Shown piece after piece: positions 15,221 to 24,181 of a DNA stretch of 64,000 bases (within the stretch, counting starts at the first letter, position 1; each line of letters opens with the position of its first letter). The stretch covers positions 1 through 64,000 of the forward strand of contig PHDU01000010.1 of NCBI GenBank assembly GCA_002842755.1, read 5' to 3'. This DNA is from Bacteroidetes bacterium HGW-Bacteroidetes-1 (lineage in GTDB: Bacteria > Bacteroidota > Bacteroidia > Bacteroidales > F082). A program made the position numbers and the translations under genes. The notes beneath the pieces were generated by a model, which worked only from the letters and a program-made list of their open reading frames with translations, searched no databases and was not told where the DNA came from.

Positions 15221-16696
15221 TTAATATCCTGCATTCTGGGTTAAATTTGGATTGGCATCACGCTCCTTTTGCGGAATAGGAAATAACAAATATTTTTCTG
15301 ACATATTTGTTTTTCCGATTGAATGCAGGAACTGAATAGCGTACTGTCCGTTGTTGACCCTTATCAAATCGAACCAGCGTTGACCTTCAAAAGCAAGCTC
15401 AAGACGGCGTTCATCCAAAAGTTTTTCGCGAAACGCTGCTTGCGCCAATCCGCTTAAAGCAGGCAGTCCAGCGCGATCACGAACCAGATTGAGGGTTGCT
15501 TCGGCCTGTGATGTACTTCCAAGCTCGTTCAATGCTTCTGCTTTCATTAATAGCACATCAGCATAACGTAAAACAGGGAAATTCATCGGGCTGTTATCAT
15601 ATGATGCCGAAATTCCTTTTGACACCAAAAATTTGCGTAGATTATAACCTGTCAGCGAATAGGAGGCCTGATATTCTTTGCCATCAAAGGAAGGGCATCC
15701 CTCATAAAGAACCGTAACGTCTTTGCGAAGATCACCTGCTTCATATTTATTCAAAAACTCCTGCGTTGGTTGATTCCATCCCCAGCCACCTGCGACCATG
15801 TCGGCTCCTCTCGGGCCGGTGAAAGTGCTCAGCCATGAAGCTTGATTTTCATTGGACCAGAAATCATTTCCTGCATTCGCTACATACTGGATTTCGAACA
15901 GAGATTCATTTGAATTTTTCTTCAAAGGATTGAAATTATCCATATAATTCTGATTCAAAGTATAACCCAAACCATCAACTAGCGAGCAGAAATCTAGTGT
16001 TTCCTGCCAGTTGCCCAATGTGAGATGTACTTTTGCAAGCATTCCATAAGCACTACCTTTAGAAGCTCTTCCGACATCTGGACCGGTATAACTTTCCTTT
16101 GAAGGAAGTAAATCCGCAGCTTTACTGAAATCAGCAATAATCTGTTCGTAAACAAGACTTTTTGGTGTGCGGAAAGGCCGCAAATCATCCCCAGGTTTCA
16201 CTGGTGTGAGCACCAAAGGCACATCGCCAAAAAAGCGCACAAGAATGAAGTAATAATGCGCCCTGAGAAAATAAGCCTCGCCAAGAACCCTGTTTTTAAC
16301 AGCATCTGAGATTTCCATGGCAGGCACATTTTCTAAGATAATGTTTGTGCGCAATATCCCCGGCCAAGGACCTCTCCACAAATCAAGTACACCTTGATTA
16401 TCTGTTGCTGTAACAAAGTTGGCATTATCCTGCGTTTCCTGTCCGTCAGATCCACCACCAGCACCCACGATGCTGTTACCGGCCATGATATCGGTAGTCC
16501 ACATACGCATATTGTAAAGTTTTGGCCATTGAAGGGGTTGATACGCTCCGTTAATGGCAGCCACTGCATCGGCCTCAGTTTTGAAGAAATTCGCTGTGTT
16601 GATTGAGTCTTCAGGAGATTTTGTCAGAAAATCCTTTTTGCACCCAGCAAGTATCATCAGATTTATAAGAAGGATGGCTATAATTTTTGTTTTCAT
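15221..16696 (-). CDS. SusD/RagB family nutrient-binding outer-membrane lipoprotein
   Basis: The 491-residue lipoprotein has lipobox LAGC (Cys19). It shows the SusD pattern: DFLTKSPEDSINTANFFKTEADAVAAINGAY near the N terminus, LGEAYFLRAHYYFILVRFFGDVPLV in the TPR part, and a C-terminal FLDERRLELAFEGQRWFDLIR-type segment (KLLDERRLELAFEGQRWFD). SusD forms the lid of the SusC transporter and binds oligosaccharide. It is 17 bp downstream of SusC. Given GH66 and GH31 alongside, the ligand is probably an isomaltooligosaccharide or dextran fragment. Confidence 0.93.
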   Translation of the reverse strand: MKTKIIAILLINLMILAGCKKDFLTKSPEDSINTANFFKTEADAVAAINGAYQPLQWPKLYNMRMWTTDIMAGNSIVGAGGGSDGQETQDNANFVTATDNQGVLDLWRGPWPGILRTNIILENVPAMEISDAVKNRVLGEAYFLRAHYYFILVRFFGDVPLVLTPVKPGDDLRPFRTPKSLVYEQIIADFSKAADLLPSKESYTGPDVGRASKGSAYGMLAKVHLTLGNWQETLDFCSLVDGLGYTLNQNYMDNFNPLKKNSNESLFEIQYVANAGNDFWSNENQASWLSTFTGPRGADMVAGGWGWNQPTQEFLNKYEAGDLRKDVTVLYEGCPSFDGKEYQASYSLTGYNLRKFLVSKGISASYDNSPMNFPVLRYADVLLMKAEALNELGSTSQAEATLNLVRDRAGLPALSGLAQAAFREKLLDERRLELAFEGQRWFDLIRVNNGQYAIQFLHSIGKTNMSEKYLLFPIPQKERDANPNLTQNAGY

Positions 16697-16713
16697 CTTA
16701 TTAATTTTTTAGG

Positions 16714-19700
16714 TTAAAGTCCGATATTCACTCCGATGCTATAGGTAGCAGTAACCGGATAAACACTGTTGTCTATTCCATTTGTACCAACTTCAAGATC
16801 AAAACCGGTATATTTTGTAATTGTATAAAGATTTATTGCAGAGGCATAAAGCCTAACTGAACTTATCTGGAAGCGAGTAAGCAAGCTTGAAGGCAGCGTA
16901 TATCCAAGTACAAGACTTTTCAGTCTCAGATAATCACCGTCTTCCACAAATCTATCTGAAGGACGGGCGTTTTTATTGGGGTCGTTATACACTGCACGCG
17001 GAACAGTATTGCTTGTGCCCGGACCAGTCCAGCGGTCGAGTGTGTTCACTGTCTGGTTTTGTGCAACAGACATGGCTTCGGCCCAAATGCGGTTGGCATT
17101 GAGAATCTTATTACCTGCAACACCCTGCAAAAAAACTGTAAGATCAAAATTTTTGTAATTGAAAGTGTTGCCAAGTGCAAACATGAACTTTGGATTTGGA
17201 TTTCCAAGGAAAACCCGGTCTTTATCATCGATAACGCCATCATTGTTCATGTCTTTGAAGCGAATATCTCCGGCAGAAGTCCTGTTGTACGGGTCATTTC
17301 CCGGAACCTGCACAGCATGTCTGTCAACTTCATCCTGCGATTGAAAAATACCATCTGTTACAAAACCAAAAAACTGATTAATTGGAAAACCAGCCTGAAT
17401 CAAAGCCAGATTATAATTGAGGCCTATGCTGCCACTTGTCATGGGAACAGTATCGTTCAAATCAACCACTTTGTTTCGGTTGAAAGAGAAATTCAGATTG
17501 GTTGTCCAGCTCAGCGGACCTGTCAGGTTGTGAGAGTTCACGGCAAATTCGAAGCCCCTGTTTTCCATTTTTCCGGCATTGATTGAGGAAACATATATGT
17601 CGGAATAACCTGTTGAAACAGGCACGCTCATTGGCACAAGCATTTGTTCGGTATTTTTCAGATAGGCATCTACGGCCAATTCGATTCTGTGATTGAAAAA
17701 GGTAGCATCCACACCAATATTGGCTTGCTTCTGCGATTCCCACTGCACATTCGGATTTGGCATTACATTGGGCACAACTGCATTTACGATCTGTCCGTTG
17801 AAATTGTAAAGGATCGTCTGTAGCGCAGAAGAAAAGGAATAGTTTCCAATTTCCTGATTTCCTGTCACACCATATCCTGCCCGCACTTTCATATCACTCA
17901 GGAAATCGAACGACTCCATAAATGATTCTTCTGAAATTCTCCATGCGATGCTGACTGAAGGAAAAGTTCCCCATTTATTTCCCTCACCAAAACGGGAAGA
18001 ACCATCACGCCTGACTGTTGCGGTGGCCATATATTTACCATTGAATGAGTAGTTTACTCTACCCATTAGGGATAGTAGCGACCATGAGCTTGTGTTTCCA
18101 TCAATGGTTGGCATAATGCTGCCATTGGCCATTTGCTGTGTGAGCTGACTTGAAAAGCCCTGAATTGATCCATTCAGAAAATTATACCTGTTTTCTTGCG
18201 CGCTCGTACCAGCCATTGCTGTAAAATTATGCTTTCCCATACTCTTTTCGTACGTGAAATAGTTGTCCCAAACCCATGTAAAATTCTTATTATATCTTTC
18301 ATACAGGTAATCATTTTCGTTGATAGTCGCATCCCATTTGTAGGATGGCGCCCAGGTCCGGCTGTTCCAGAAATTGGCTTGAAGTCCGAAAGTAGATTTA
18401 AAATTCAAGCCCTCCATAAGTCGCAATTCGCCGAAAACTGAACCAAGCAAATTGTAACCATGGGTAGAATTATCGACGTTTTTTGCCATTCCGATAGGAT
18501 TTGTGATATCGCCATCCCATATAGGTTGCGCAACAGGTCCTGAAAATATGCCACCATCTCTGAAAACAGGCTGTGTCGGCAAAGCAAGCATTGTGTTTCT
18601 GATATCGTAATTTCCACTTGTTTTCAAATCATGATTGAGCGTAAGACTGTTTCCAAAAGTCAAACCCTCGAAGATTTTGGTGTCGGTATTAAACTGCACA
18701 GAAATACGCTCATAACCAGTCTTGGCAACGATACCATCCTGTTTGAAATAATTCCCGGAGACATAAAAATTAGTTTTTTCGTTGTTTCCTGAATAAGAAA
18801 GGGAGTAATTCTGCATTGGTGCAGCATCAAAAAGTTCTCCGAGCCAATCAGTTCCGTCGCCTAATAATGATGGGTCAGCAAAAGCCGGATTTGTTGCCAG
18901 ACCAGCGTTTTCCATTATTTCATTGTGTAAGCTGGCAAACTGAGAAGCATTGAGCATATCCATCATTTTTGCAGGTTGTTGCAAGCCGAAGAAGTAGTTA
19001 AAACCCAGTTTTGATTGTGTACTTTTTCCACGTTTGGTTGTAACAATCAATACGCCATTCGCACCTCTTGAACCATAAATTGCAGTAGCAGAGGCATCTT
19101 TGAGCACCTGAATACTTTCAACGTCGTCCATATTGAGTTGATTTAATCCACTCGACACCGGCACACCATCAATAACTATCAAAGGATTGTTGTTGTTGAT
19201 TGTACCTACACCTCTTATTCTGAATGTTGCATCCGAACCCGGAACACCTGACGAGATCACTTGCACACCAGCTGCTCTACCTTGGAGCGCATCGCTCACA
19301 CTTGCCACCGGGACAGAGCCGATATCTTTGGTCGAAACAACAGATACTGAACCTGTAAGATCTTTTTTACGCTGTGTTCCATAACCAATTACGACCACCT
19401 CATTCAGAATGCCTGCTGTGGAATTCAGCAAAACATCCACAATATCGCGCGCTGCCACTACCTCTCTTTTGGTTTCATAACCGACATAAGAAAACAGCAA
19501 TGCTGTTGCGCCTTCAGGAAACTCAAGCGCATATTTGCCTTCCAGATCGGTGACTGTGCCAAGCATCGTGCCTTCAATAAGCACATTTACCCCGGGAAGG
19601 GATTCTTTTGTCCTGCTGTCGCGCACCACACCCGTTACTTGCTGCTTCTGCTGAGGGGCAAGCACAATCAGGTTTTCGCTGATCAGGCTGTACTGTGCGT

Positions 19701-20022
19701 TGGTTCCATTGAGCAAATGCGCCATCAGCGCATCTATGCTTACAGTGCCTGAGATGTCAATCGTGGTTCTGTGATCCATATCAATGAGATCGGACCGGTA
19801 TAAAAACTTGAAATCTGTTTTGTTCTCAATCTGTTCGAAAGCTTCCTTTAGAGGTGCGTTTCTAAGGCTGAGATCAATGTTGATGTTTTGCGAGAACACT
19901 GCGGCTGTCACCTGTGTGATGCCAAGGATGAAAAGCAGTAAATATGTTTTCATTATTCTCCATGTTTTTTGATAATGAACAGATTGTTTGATTACAAGAT
20001 GTTCATGGTACTTTTTTTTCAT
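16714..20022 (-). CDS. SusC/RagA TonB-dependent transporter with STN domain
   Basis: I choose the ATG at 20022 (1102 residues; MKKKYHEHL), as this N-terminal form with a second hydrophobic start at residue 24 is common in STN-bearing SusC proteins. After the signal (about residues 25-44) come an STN domain (46-121), a carboxypeptidase-regulatory-like domain (129-215), the TonB plug with DVESIQVLKDASATAIYGSRGANGVL, and a beta-barrel with the SusC signature near its end (DGDYLRLKSLVLGYTLP). The STN domain passes a ligand signal to a FecR-type anti-sigma factor, and a FecR gene lies directly upstream with the ECF sigma beyond. It would import alpha-glucan oligosaccharides with the SusD at 15221-16696. 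Confidence 0.94.
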   Translation of the reverse strand: MKKKYHEHLVIKQSVHYQKTWRIMKTYLLLFILGITQVTAAVFSQNINIDLSLRNAPLKEAFEQIENKTDFKFLYRSDLIDMDHRTTIDISGTVSIDALMAHLLNGTNAQYSLISENLIVLAPQQKQQVTGVVRDSRTKESLPGVNVLIEGTMLGTVTDLEGKYALEFPEGATALLFSYVGYETKREVVAARDIVDVLLNSTAGILNEVVVIGYGTQRKKDLTGSVSVVSTKDIGSVPVASVSDALQGRAAGVQVISSGVPGSDATFRIRGVGTINNNNPLIVIDGVPVSSGLNQLNMDDVESIQVLKDASATAIYGSRGANGVLIVTTKRGKSTQSKLGFNYFFGLQQPAKMMDMLNASQFASLHNEIMENAGLATNPAFADPSLLGDGTDWLGELFDAAPMQNYSLSYSGNNEKTNFYVSGNYFKQDGIVAKTGYERISVQFNTDTKIFEGLTFGNSLTLNHDLKTSGNYDIRNTMLALPTQPVFRDGGIFSGPVAQPIWDGDITNPIGMAKNVDNSTHGYNLLGSVFGELRLMEGLNFKSTFGLQANFWNSRTWAPSYKWDATINENDYLYERYNKNFTWVWDNYFTYEKSMGKHNFTAMAGTSAQENRYNFLNGSIQGFSSQLTQQMANGSIMPTIDGNTSSWSLLSLMGRVNYSFNGKYMATATVRRDGSSRFGEGNKWGTFPSVSIAWRISEESFMESFDFLSDMKVRAGYGVTGNQEIGNYSFSSALQTILYNFNGQIVNAVVPNVMPNPNVQWESQKQANIGVDATFFNHRIELAVDAYLKNTEQMLVPMSVPVSTGYSDIYVSSINAGKMENRGFEFAVNSHNLTGPLSWTTNLNFSFNRNKVVDLNDTVPMTSGSIGLNYNLALIQAGFPINQFFGFVTDGIFQSQDEVDRHAVQVPGNDPYNRTSAGDIRFKDMNNDGVIDDKDRVFLGNPNPKFMFALGNTFNYKNFDLTVFLQGVAGNKILNANRIWAEAMSVAQNQTVNTLDRWTGPGTSNTVPRAVYNDPNKNARPSDRFVEDGDYLRLKSLVLGYTLPSSLLTRFQISSVRLYASAINLYTITKYTGFDLEVGTNGIDNSVYPVTATYSIGVNIGL

Positions 20023-20128
20023 AAATTTGCTCACATTTAATTCTGATCCAAATGATTTGTCCCTTTGGGGATGAGTCGGGGATAATGCAGACATGGTTTA
20101 CTGGTACTAAACCTTTGCCGCTTTATCC

Positions 20129-20170
20129 GGGACATTGAGGGTACGGGCCTGGCCCGTCCCTCATTTTTTT
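20129..20170. promoter_or_regulatory. GC-rich hairpin with T-run between FecR and SusC
   Basis: GAGGG (20137-20141) pairs with CCCTC (20158-20162), and ACGGGC pairs with GCCCGT inside it. An alternative stem GGGAC (20129-20133) with GTCCC (20156-20160) is mutually exclusive. A run of seven T (20164-20170) follows on the plus strand. On the minus strand, which carries the PUL, the hairpin lies about 115 bp before the SusC start, without a 3' U-run. It may be a leader structure or an antisense terminator. Confidence 0.5.
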
Positions 20171-20216
20171 ATCAACCTGCTGGCATGTTATTGTGGTTTT
20201 TGGTTTATAAATGACA

Positions 20217-21314
20217 CTATTTTTTTCTGAGATAGATATCTCTGAACACTATTTCATGTTTATACGATTGTTGTGACGAAAGCATCAGCGCATCCATAGC
20301 CTGATTGATTGTTTCCTTTTCAAAAACACCTGTAAATTTATAATTCCGGATGTTTTCGTCCTGAAAATGAATCTTCACATCGTACCATCGCTCAAGGCGG
20401 ATGGCAAGCTCAGCAAATGTCTCGTCACGGAAAACAAGCTTTCCGTCTTTCCAAAGTTTTTCCTTTTCCGTATTGATGTTTTTCTGCAGTTTAGCCGGAA
20501 CAAGTGCATCCTTCGTTGCTTGTTGCCTCAATGAATGCGCATCCTGCACTGCATGGTGCGGCAAACCTTTTACATATTTTGAATCCCTCAGAAAAATGAA
20601 TTTTTCATTGGGTTTAAGAAAAACTTCTGAACCTTCGCTGCCGTCTTCTTTCAGCGGAACCACGCTCAGGCTGCCACTGATAAGTGTTGTTTCAATATGC
20701 TTTTCATCTGCGAAAGCCTTCACATTGAATGAAGTGCCATACACTTTCACCTTTATTTCGTTTGCAATGACATGAAAAGCCTTGTCCGGATTTCTTTTCA
20801 CCTCAAAGAACACCTCCCCTTCTGCTGTCACCTCCCTCAGATGTCGATTGAAATCCACTGCATAACTGATAGAGCTGCCACCATTCAGCCAAACGGAGGA
20901 TGAATCAGGCAGCTTCACATGGGTGCGTTGCCCACGGGGCGAATAAATATAAGTAGTGCCCTGCTCATGTAGCAGTGTATTAAGACTCAGATAGAAGTAG
21001 AGGATGCCAGAACCTAGCAGTAGCAGCAGGGAAGCCGCAGCAGCAACAGCATTAATCAGACTGCGTCTTCGGATGGTTATCATGCGAATCTTAGGTTGAA
21101 TCCGTTCGAGCAGGCGCTCCCATTCGCGGGAGGTATCTGTCCATCTGCCTTCGGTAAGCAATGCCATAAAGTGTTGGTCGGCCAGAATTTCATCATAGAT
21201 AAGTTGATGAAGTTCTGAGTCCTTTATCCAGTCGGTGAGTGCTTGCTTTTCGCTAGCTTCCGCCTTATTTTGAAGGTTCAGCAGGGTGAGTGACCAGGGA
21301 ATATGCATTTTCAT
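20217..21314 (-). CDS. FecR-family anti-sigma factor
   Basis: I start at the ATG at 21314 (365 residues), since the longer frame uses GTG. The cytoplasmic N-terminal part would bind the sigma factor. A single membrane helix is visible (LINAVAAAASLLLLLGSGIL, about residues 83-105). A periplasmic FecR domain follows (SPRGQRTHVKLPDSSSVWLN, TAEGEVFFEVKRNPDKAFHV), then a C-terminal DUF4974-like/STN-like region (FAELAIRLERWYDVKIHF, FTGVFEKETINQAMDAL). It receives the signal from the STN domain of SusC. The partner ECF sigma gene normally lies directly upstream, but here it is 1.15 kb away beyond an inserted opposite-strand methyltransferase gene. Confidence 0.93.
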   Translation of the reverse strand: MKMHIPWSLTLLNLQNKAEASEKQALTDWIKDSELHQLIYDEILADQHFMALLTEGRWTDTSREWERLLERIQPKIRMITIRRRSLINAVAAAASLLLLLGSGILYFYLSLNTLLHEQGTTYIYSPRGQRTHVKLPDSSSVWLNGGSSISYAVDFNRHLREVTAEGEVFFEVKRNPDKAFHVIANEIKVKVYGTSFNVKAFADEKHIETTLISGSLSVVPLKEDGSEGSEVFLKPNEKFIFLRDSKYVKGLPHHAVQDAHSLRQQATKDALVPAKLQKNINTEKEKLWKDGKLVFRDETFAELAIRLERWYDVKIHFQDENIRNYKFTGVFEKETINQAMDALMLSSQQSYKHEIVFRDIYLRKK

Positions 21315-21332
21315 AGGTGAATTATTATACAC

Positions 21333-21652
21333 CTATGACACACAAATACTGTCCTGCCACCAAAGGGATCTAAAAAAAAATAAAGAAAATTTAACAATGG
21401 CCTGTCAAATTGCTCAAAAAGAATTCAAAGAACATCGCTTTTGCAATCAACACTAACACTATTTTGAAATTTTCGTTTTCAACAGAAAAGCATAAACCAA
21501 TTCCGTCAGAATGCCCCTGAACAGCAAGTGCTCGGTCACTTAAAGTCATGTGGTTAATAAAATAATTCGCTTTAAGATCACTGATCAATTAGTTTAATCA
21601 AATAAGATGAAGCAGACCTTTAAAATATTGGCTTAACTTTGCTAAAAAAACG
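21333..21652. other. Intergenic region upstream of FecR and methyltransferase
   Basis: This gap of about 320 bp is AT-rich and lies between divergent genes. A -7 box TAACTTTG (21634-21641) stands 11 bp before the methyltransferase ATG and would give an almost leaderless transcript. No clear -33 TTG stands at the right distance. The 65-codon minus-strand frame at 21391-21588 has no recognisable content and is not called. Confidence 0.4.
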
Positions 21653-22424
21653 ATGGCTTCTTCTTTTCGTAATTCAATATTATTGTCTTTAAGAAAATTG
21701 AAATTTCTTCATCTGCTAGACCAATTGCGTTTTCAATGGATGCGAATCCGGAATTATCAGAAAAACAAGCTGTTTAGAAAGACTTATCCTCAGGTTGCTC
21801 TGCCATCGGATTATCTTATTTATGAGTCGTTTCAGCTTGATTATCACAAGTATTATCTCGATAGCCGAGAAACAGCCCAATGGTTAATACGTCATTTTGC
21901 GAAACACATTTTGCTCGAAGACAAGAAAATCCTTGACTGGGGTTGTGGGCCTGGAAGAATCATCAGGCACCTGCCCGAACTAATTGGAAACAAATGCGAA
22001 TTTTATGGCACTGATTACAACAAAGACAGCATAGCATGGTGTAGCAAGAACATCCCCAATGTTTCATTCAATTTAAACAGTTTGGAAGCAAAATTGCCTT
22101 GGCCTGACAACACATTTGATGTGATTTATGGCATTTCAATCTTTACTCATCTCTCAGAAAATATGCATTTTGCATGGTTGAAGGAATTGGTTCGAATTCT
22201 CAAACCGGCCACTGCCGGGGGGGGGGGGGGGGAAGCTGTTCGATGATGGCCAATTAATTGTCAGAGGAAATGTTAAGGAAGGTCACCGCACTTTCTCAGC
22301 TTTTCAACCCAAAACCTTTATGTTGAATTTTTTAAAGGATGTTGAAATACTGGAACATATCGAACAGGAAAGCGCCAACACAAGCATCCCTGCGCAAGAC
22401 ATCTGGATAGTGAGAAAGAGATAA
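21653..22424 (+). CDS. Class I SAM methyltransferase, frame broken at a G16 tract (possibly phase-variable)
   Basis: The frame from 21653 encodes a SAM-dependent methyltransferase with motif I ILDWGCGPGRIIRHL and the later FDVIYGISIFTHLSE and ELVRILKP segments. At 22217-22232 there are 16 consecutive G. As written, the frame leaves the tract as GEAVR and stops at 22246. With 15 or 18 G it would enter the frame beginning at 22233 (KLFDDGQLIVRG, EGHRTFSAFQPK, DIWIVRKR) and end at 22424, restoring a methyltransferase C terminus. About 25 residues that I expect between LKPGG and this block in relatives appear to be missing. Possible readings are slipped-strand phase variation, a decayed gene, or an assembly error. 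Context gives no firm substrate; surface-glycan methylation is a guess. Confidence 0.7.
22217..22232. repeat. Homopolymer tract of 16 G in the methyltransferase gene
   Basis: Sixteen consecutive G lie inside the methyltransferase reading frame, after the codons for LKPATA. A change of one base (to 15) or two (to 18) would join the two halves of the protein. Tracts of this length and composition are typical of slipped-strand contingency loci, but poly-G is also a known short-read artefact. Confidence 0.95.
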
Positions 22425-22459
22425 GCCAAACCTTTCAATCTGTTGAGTGTAAAAGTCCT

Positions 22460-23017
22460 CTACAATGATAAGAGCATTTGCAGATAAAAGGGTTTGAGCA
22501 CTTTGCGTAATTTCCTTAAGGCAATCGACATTTGGTTTTCGACGGTATTGACCGAAATTCCCAGCAGTCCGGCAATGGCCTTATAGCTGAGTTCATCGTA
22601 GCGACTCATCCTGAAAATCTTCTGACACCTTTCCGGAAGCGAGCTGACAGCCTCTTCAATGAGGTTTTCGAGCTCAGTCATTTCAATTTTGTTGTTCAGA
22701 TCAAAAGCATCCGGCTCAGACTGACTTATTTTCTGAAGCACGTGTTTGTGCAGCTTTTCATTCCGCAATTGGTTCAGCGCCCTGTATCTTCCTGCCGTGT
22801 ATAAATAAGCTTCGAGTGACGAGTGAATTTCGAACTTGTGTCGCTGCTCCCAGATATAAACAAAGATGTCCTGTGCAATATTTTCGGCCATCACCTCATT
22901 CTTGAAAAGCAGACAGAGATAGCGGTTAAGATCCCCGAAATATCGATCGAACAACAGATGCAATGCCTCAACATCGTCCTCCTTCAATCGTTTCAACAAG
23001 TCGTTTTCATCTGTCAT
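22460..23017 (-). CDS. ECF RNA polymerase sigma-70 factor (Bacteroides expansion type)
   Basis: I start at the ATG at 23017 (185 residues, MTDENDLLKRL), because the longer frame begins with TTG. Region 2 is EALHLLFDRYFGDLNRYLCLLFKN..AENIAQDIFVYIWE and region 4 is LPERCQKIFRMSRYDELSYKAIAGLLGISVNTVENQM, the usual form of the ECF factors that partner FecR proteins in Bacteroidota. It would direct transcription of the dextran-type PUL when SusC binds ligand and FecR releases it. Its 3' end faces the convergent methyltransferase gene (22424) with only 35 bp between, so transcription of the two could interfere. Confidence 0.93.
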   Translation of the reverse strand: MTDENDLLKRLKEDDVEALHLLFDRYFGDLNRYLCLLFKNEVMAENIAQDIFVYIWEQRHKFEIHSSLEAYLYTAGRYRALNQLRNEKLHKHVLQKISQSEPDAFDLNNKIEMTELENLIEEAVSSLPERCQKIFRMSRYDELSYKAIAGLLGISVNTVENQMSIALRKLRKVLKPFYLQMLLSL

Positions 23018-23167
23018 CAATATGCCTCTATGCAATCAGCTTTCAAAAATATGCATTTTAATGTTCAACCGGAAACCATTTATAATCACCATCTTTTCCA
23101 AACACCAGATAAAGCCAAATTACCACTGCAGCGATAACTTCCCGAAAAAAATCGTTAACAGAATTAA

Positions 23168-23902
23168 CTATCTCTTTTGTTTAACAATGATCATACTGCA
23201 TTCCCGATCCGGCATTGCAATTCCTGATTCTGGTATCCTTTCAAGAAACCCATCAACAGATTTCATCAGAGAAGGCCATTTTGGATTGTAATCATGGATG
23301 ATGAGAACTCCTCCCGGGAGCATACGTGGATAAAAATATTCTAATCCTGCCAGCGTTGGTTTTGCAAGATCAACATCCATCGAAACAAGCGCAAACTTTG
23401 TTTCAGGCAGGCTTGCTGAAATCTCAGCAAAGTCACCTTTGTATATTTTTAGCTTTTCTGAATTACCAAGACGTTCAAGCAACAGACTTACACTTGTGTC
23501 GGCAAAACTTGCGGTTGAATAATGGGCTGCATCCCCTTCTTCGGCTTCAATATCCACTTTAATAAAGCCTTCGAAAGTGTCGAATAGAAACAATTCGCGT
23601 TCAGCATCCATTGCAAGTAAAATCTTTGCAGTGTCTCCACGATAAACGCCCAATTCGGCAAATGCACCTTCAGGCACCTCCTTTTTGAGGCGCAATACCT
23701 GAAGCCAGAAAATCATGAACCGGTCTTTATCTGCAAAGCCACGATACGCTTTTCTCAACGCATGTGTTACCGTCCCAACTTTCAATGCTGCAACCCACGT
23801 GGCATGAACACGGCCCTCTCCTTTACGCCAGTCAGAAACATACCAAACCGCAAAAAAGATTAAAGCGGATAGTAAAACATATTGTGCTATTTCTAAAATC
23901 AT
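23168..23902 (-). CDS. TylF/MycF-like O-methyltransferase with N-terminal membrane helix
   Basis: The 244-residue protein has an N-terminal hydrophobic helix (residues about 4-22) and then a SAM methyltransferase of the TylF (macrocin O-methyltransferase) family: GAFAELGVYRGDTAKILLAM, LFLFDTFEGF, YKGDFAEI, FALVSMDVDLAKPTLAGLEYFYPRMLPGGVLIIHDY. Family members methylate sugar hydroxyls on glycans or antibiotics and use an acidic metal site, consistent with the MDVDL and HDY residues here. Its gene stands alone, with the sigma-factor gene 150 bp downstream on the same strand. The membrane anchor suggests action on a lipid-linked or surface glycan, which is an inference. Confidence 0.82.
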   Translation of the reverse strand: MILEIAQYVLLSALIFFAVWYVSDWRKGEGRVHATWVAALKVGTVTHALRKAYRGFADKDRFMIFWLQVLRLKKEVPEGAFAELGVYRGDTAKILLAMDAERELFLFDTFEGFIKVDIEAEEGDAAHYSTASFADTSVSLLLERLGNSEKLKIYKGDFAEISASLPETKFALVSMDVDLAKPTLAGLEYFYPRMLPGGVLIIHDYNPKWPSLMKSVDGFLERIPESGIAMPDRECSMIIVKQKR

Positions 23903-23957
23903 TCCATTAAGATTGAAGCGCGAAATTATACAATCAAAACAGGGAAAACAAAAATGC

Positions 23958-23986
23958 TTGCATATTCCACATTTAATTTAATTTTG
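23958..23986 (+). promoter_or_regulatory. Bacteroidota-type promoter of tRNA-Gly
   Basis: A TTG at 23958-23960 and TAATTTTG at 23979-23986 are 18 bp apart, matching the TTG / TAnnTTTG consensus of the primary Bacteroidota sigma factor. The tRNA begins 10 bp downstream. Confidence 0.65.
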
Positions 23987-23996
23987 CAATCGAAAA

Positions 23997-24068
23997 GCGG
24001 GCATAGCTCAGTGGTAGAGCATTAGCTTCCCAAGCTGAGGGTCGTGGGTTCGATCCCCATTGCCCGCT
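23997..24068 (+). tRNA. tRNA-Gly (anticodon CCC)
   Basis: The sequence folds as a full cloverleaf. The acceptor GCGGGCA pairs with TGCCCGC, the D stem GCTC with GAGC, the anticodon stem TTAGC with GCTGA around loop TTCCCAA, and the T stem GTGGG with CCCAT around TTCGATC. The anticodon CCC reads GGG (Gly). No CCA is encoded; CA follows the discriminator T only by chance. A promoter precedes it and a terminator hairpin follows at 24078. Confidence 0.97.
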
Positions 24069-24077
24069 CAAATAGAT

Positions 24078-24107
24078 AAAGCGCAGTCATTTGATTGCGC
24101 TTTTTTT
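24078..24107 (+). terminator. Intrinsic terminator after tRNA-Gly
   Basis: AAAGCGCAGTC (24078-24088) pairs with GATTGCGCTTT (24093-24103) around a loop of about 4 nt, with one G-T pair, and runs into seven T (24101-24107). Confidence 0.9.
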
Positions 24108-24181
24108 ATATGTTGAAGATATCTAAACTATCTAAAATTTGATTAAATTAGAAAATATTTTTTCTTGCTTTTCTATGAGAA

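Noticed and set aside
21391-21588. 65-codon minus-strand frame before FecR
   Set aside because: No recognisable content, and it would sit in the promoter gap of FecR.
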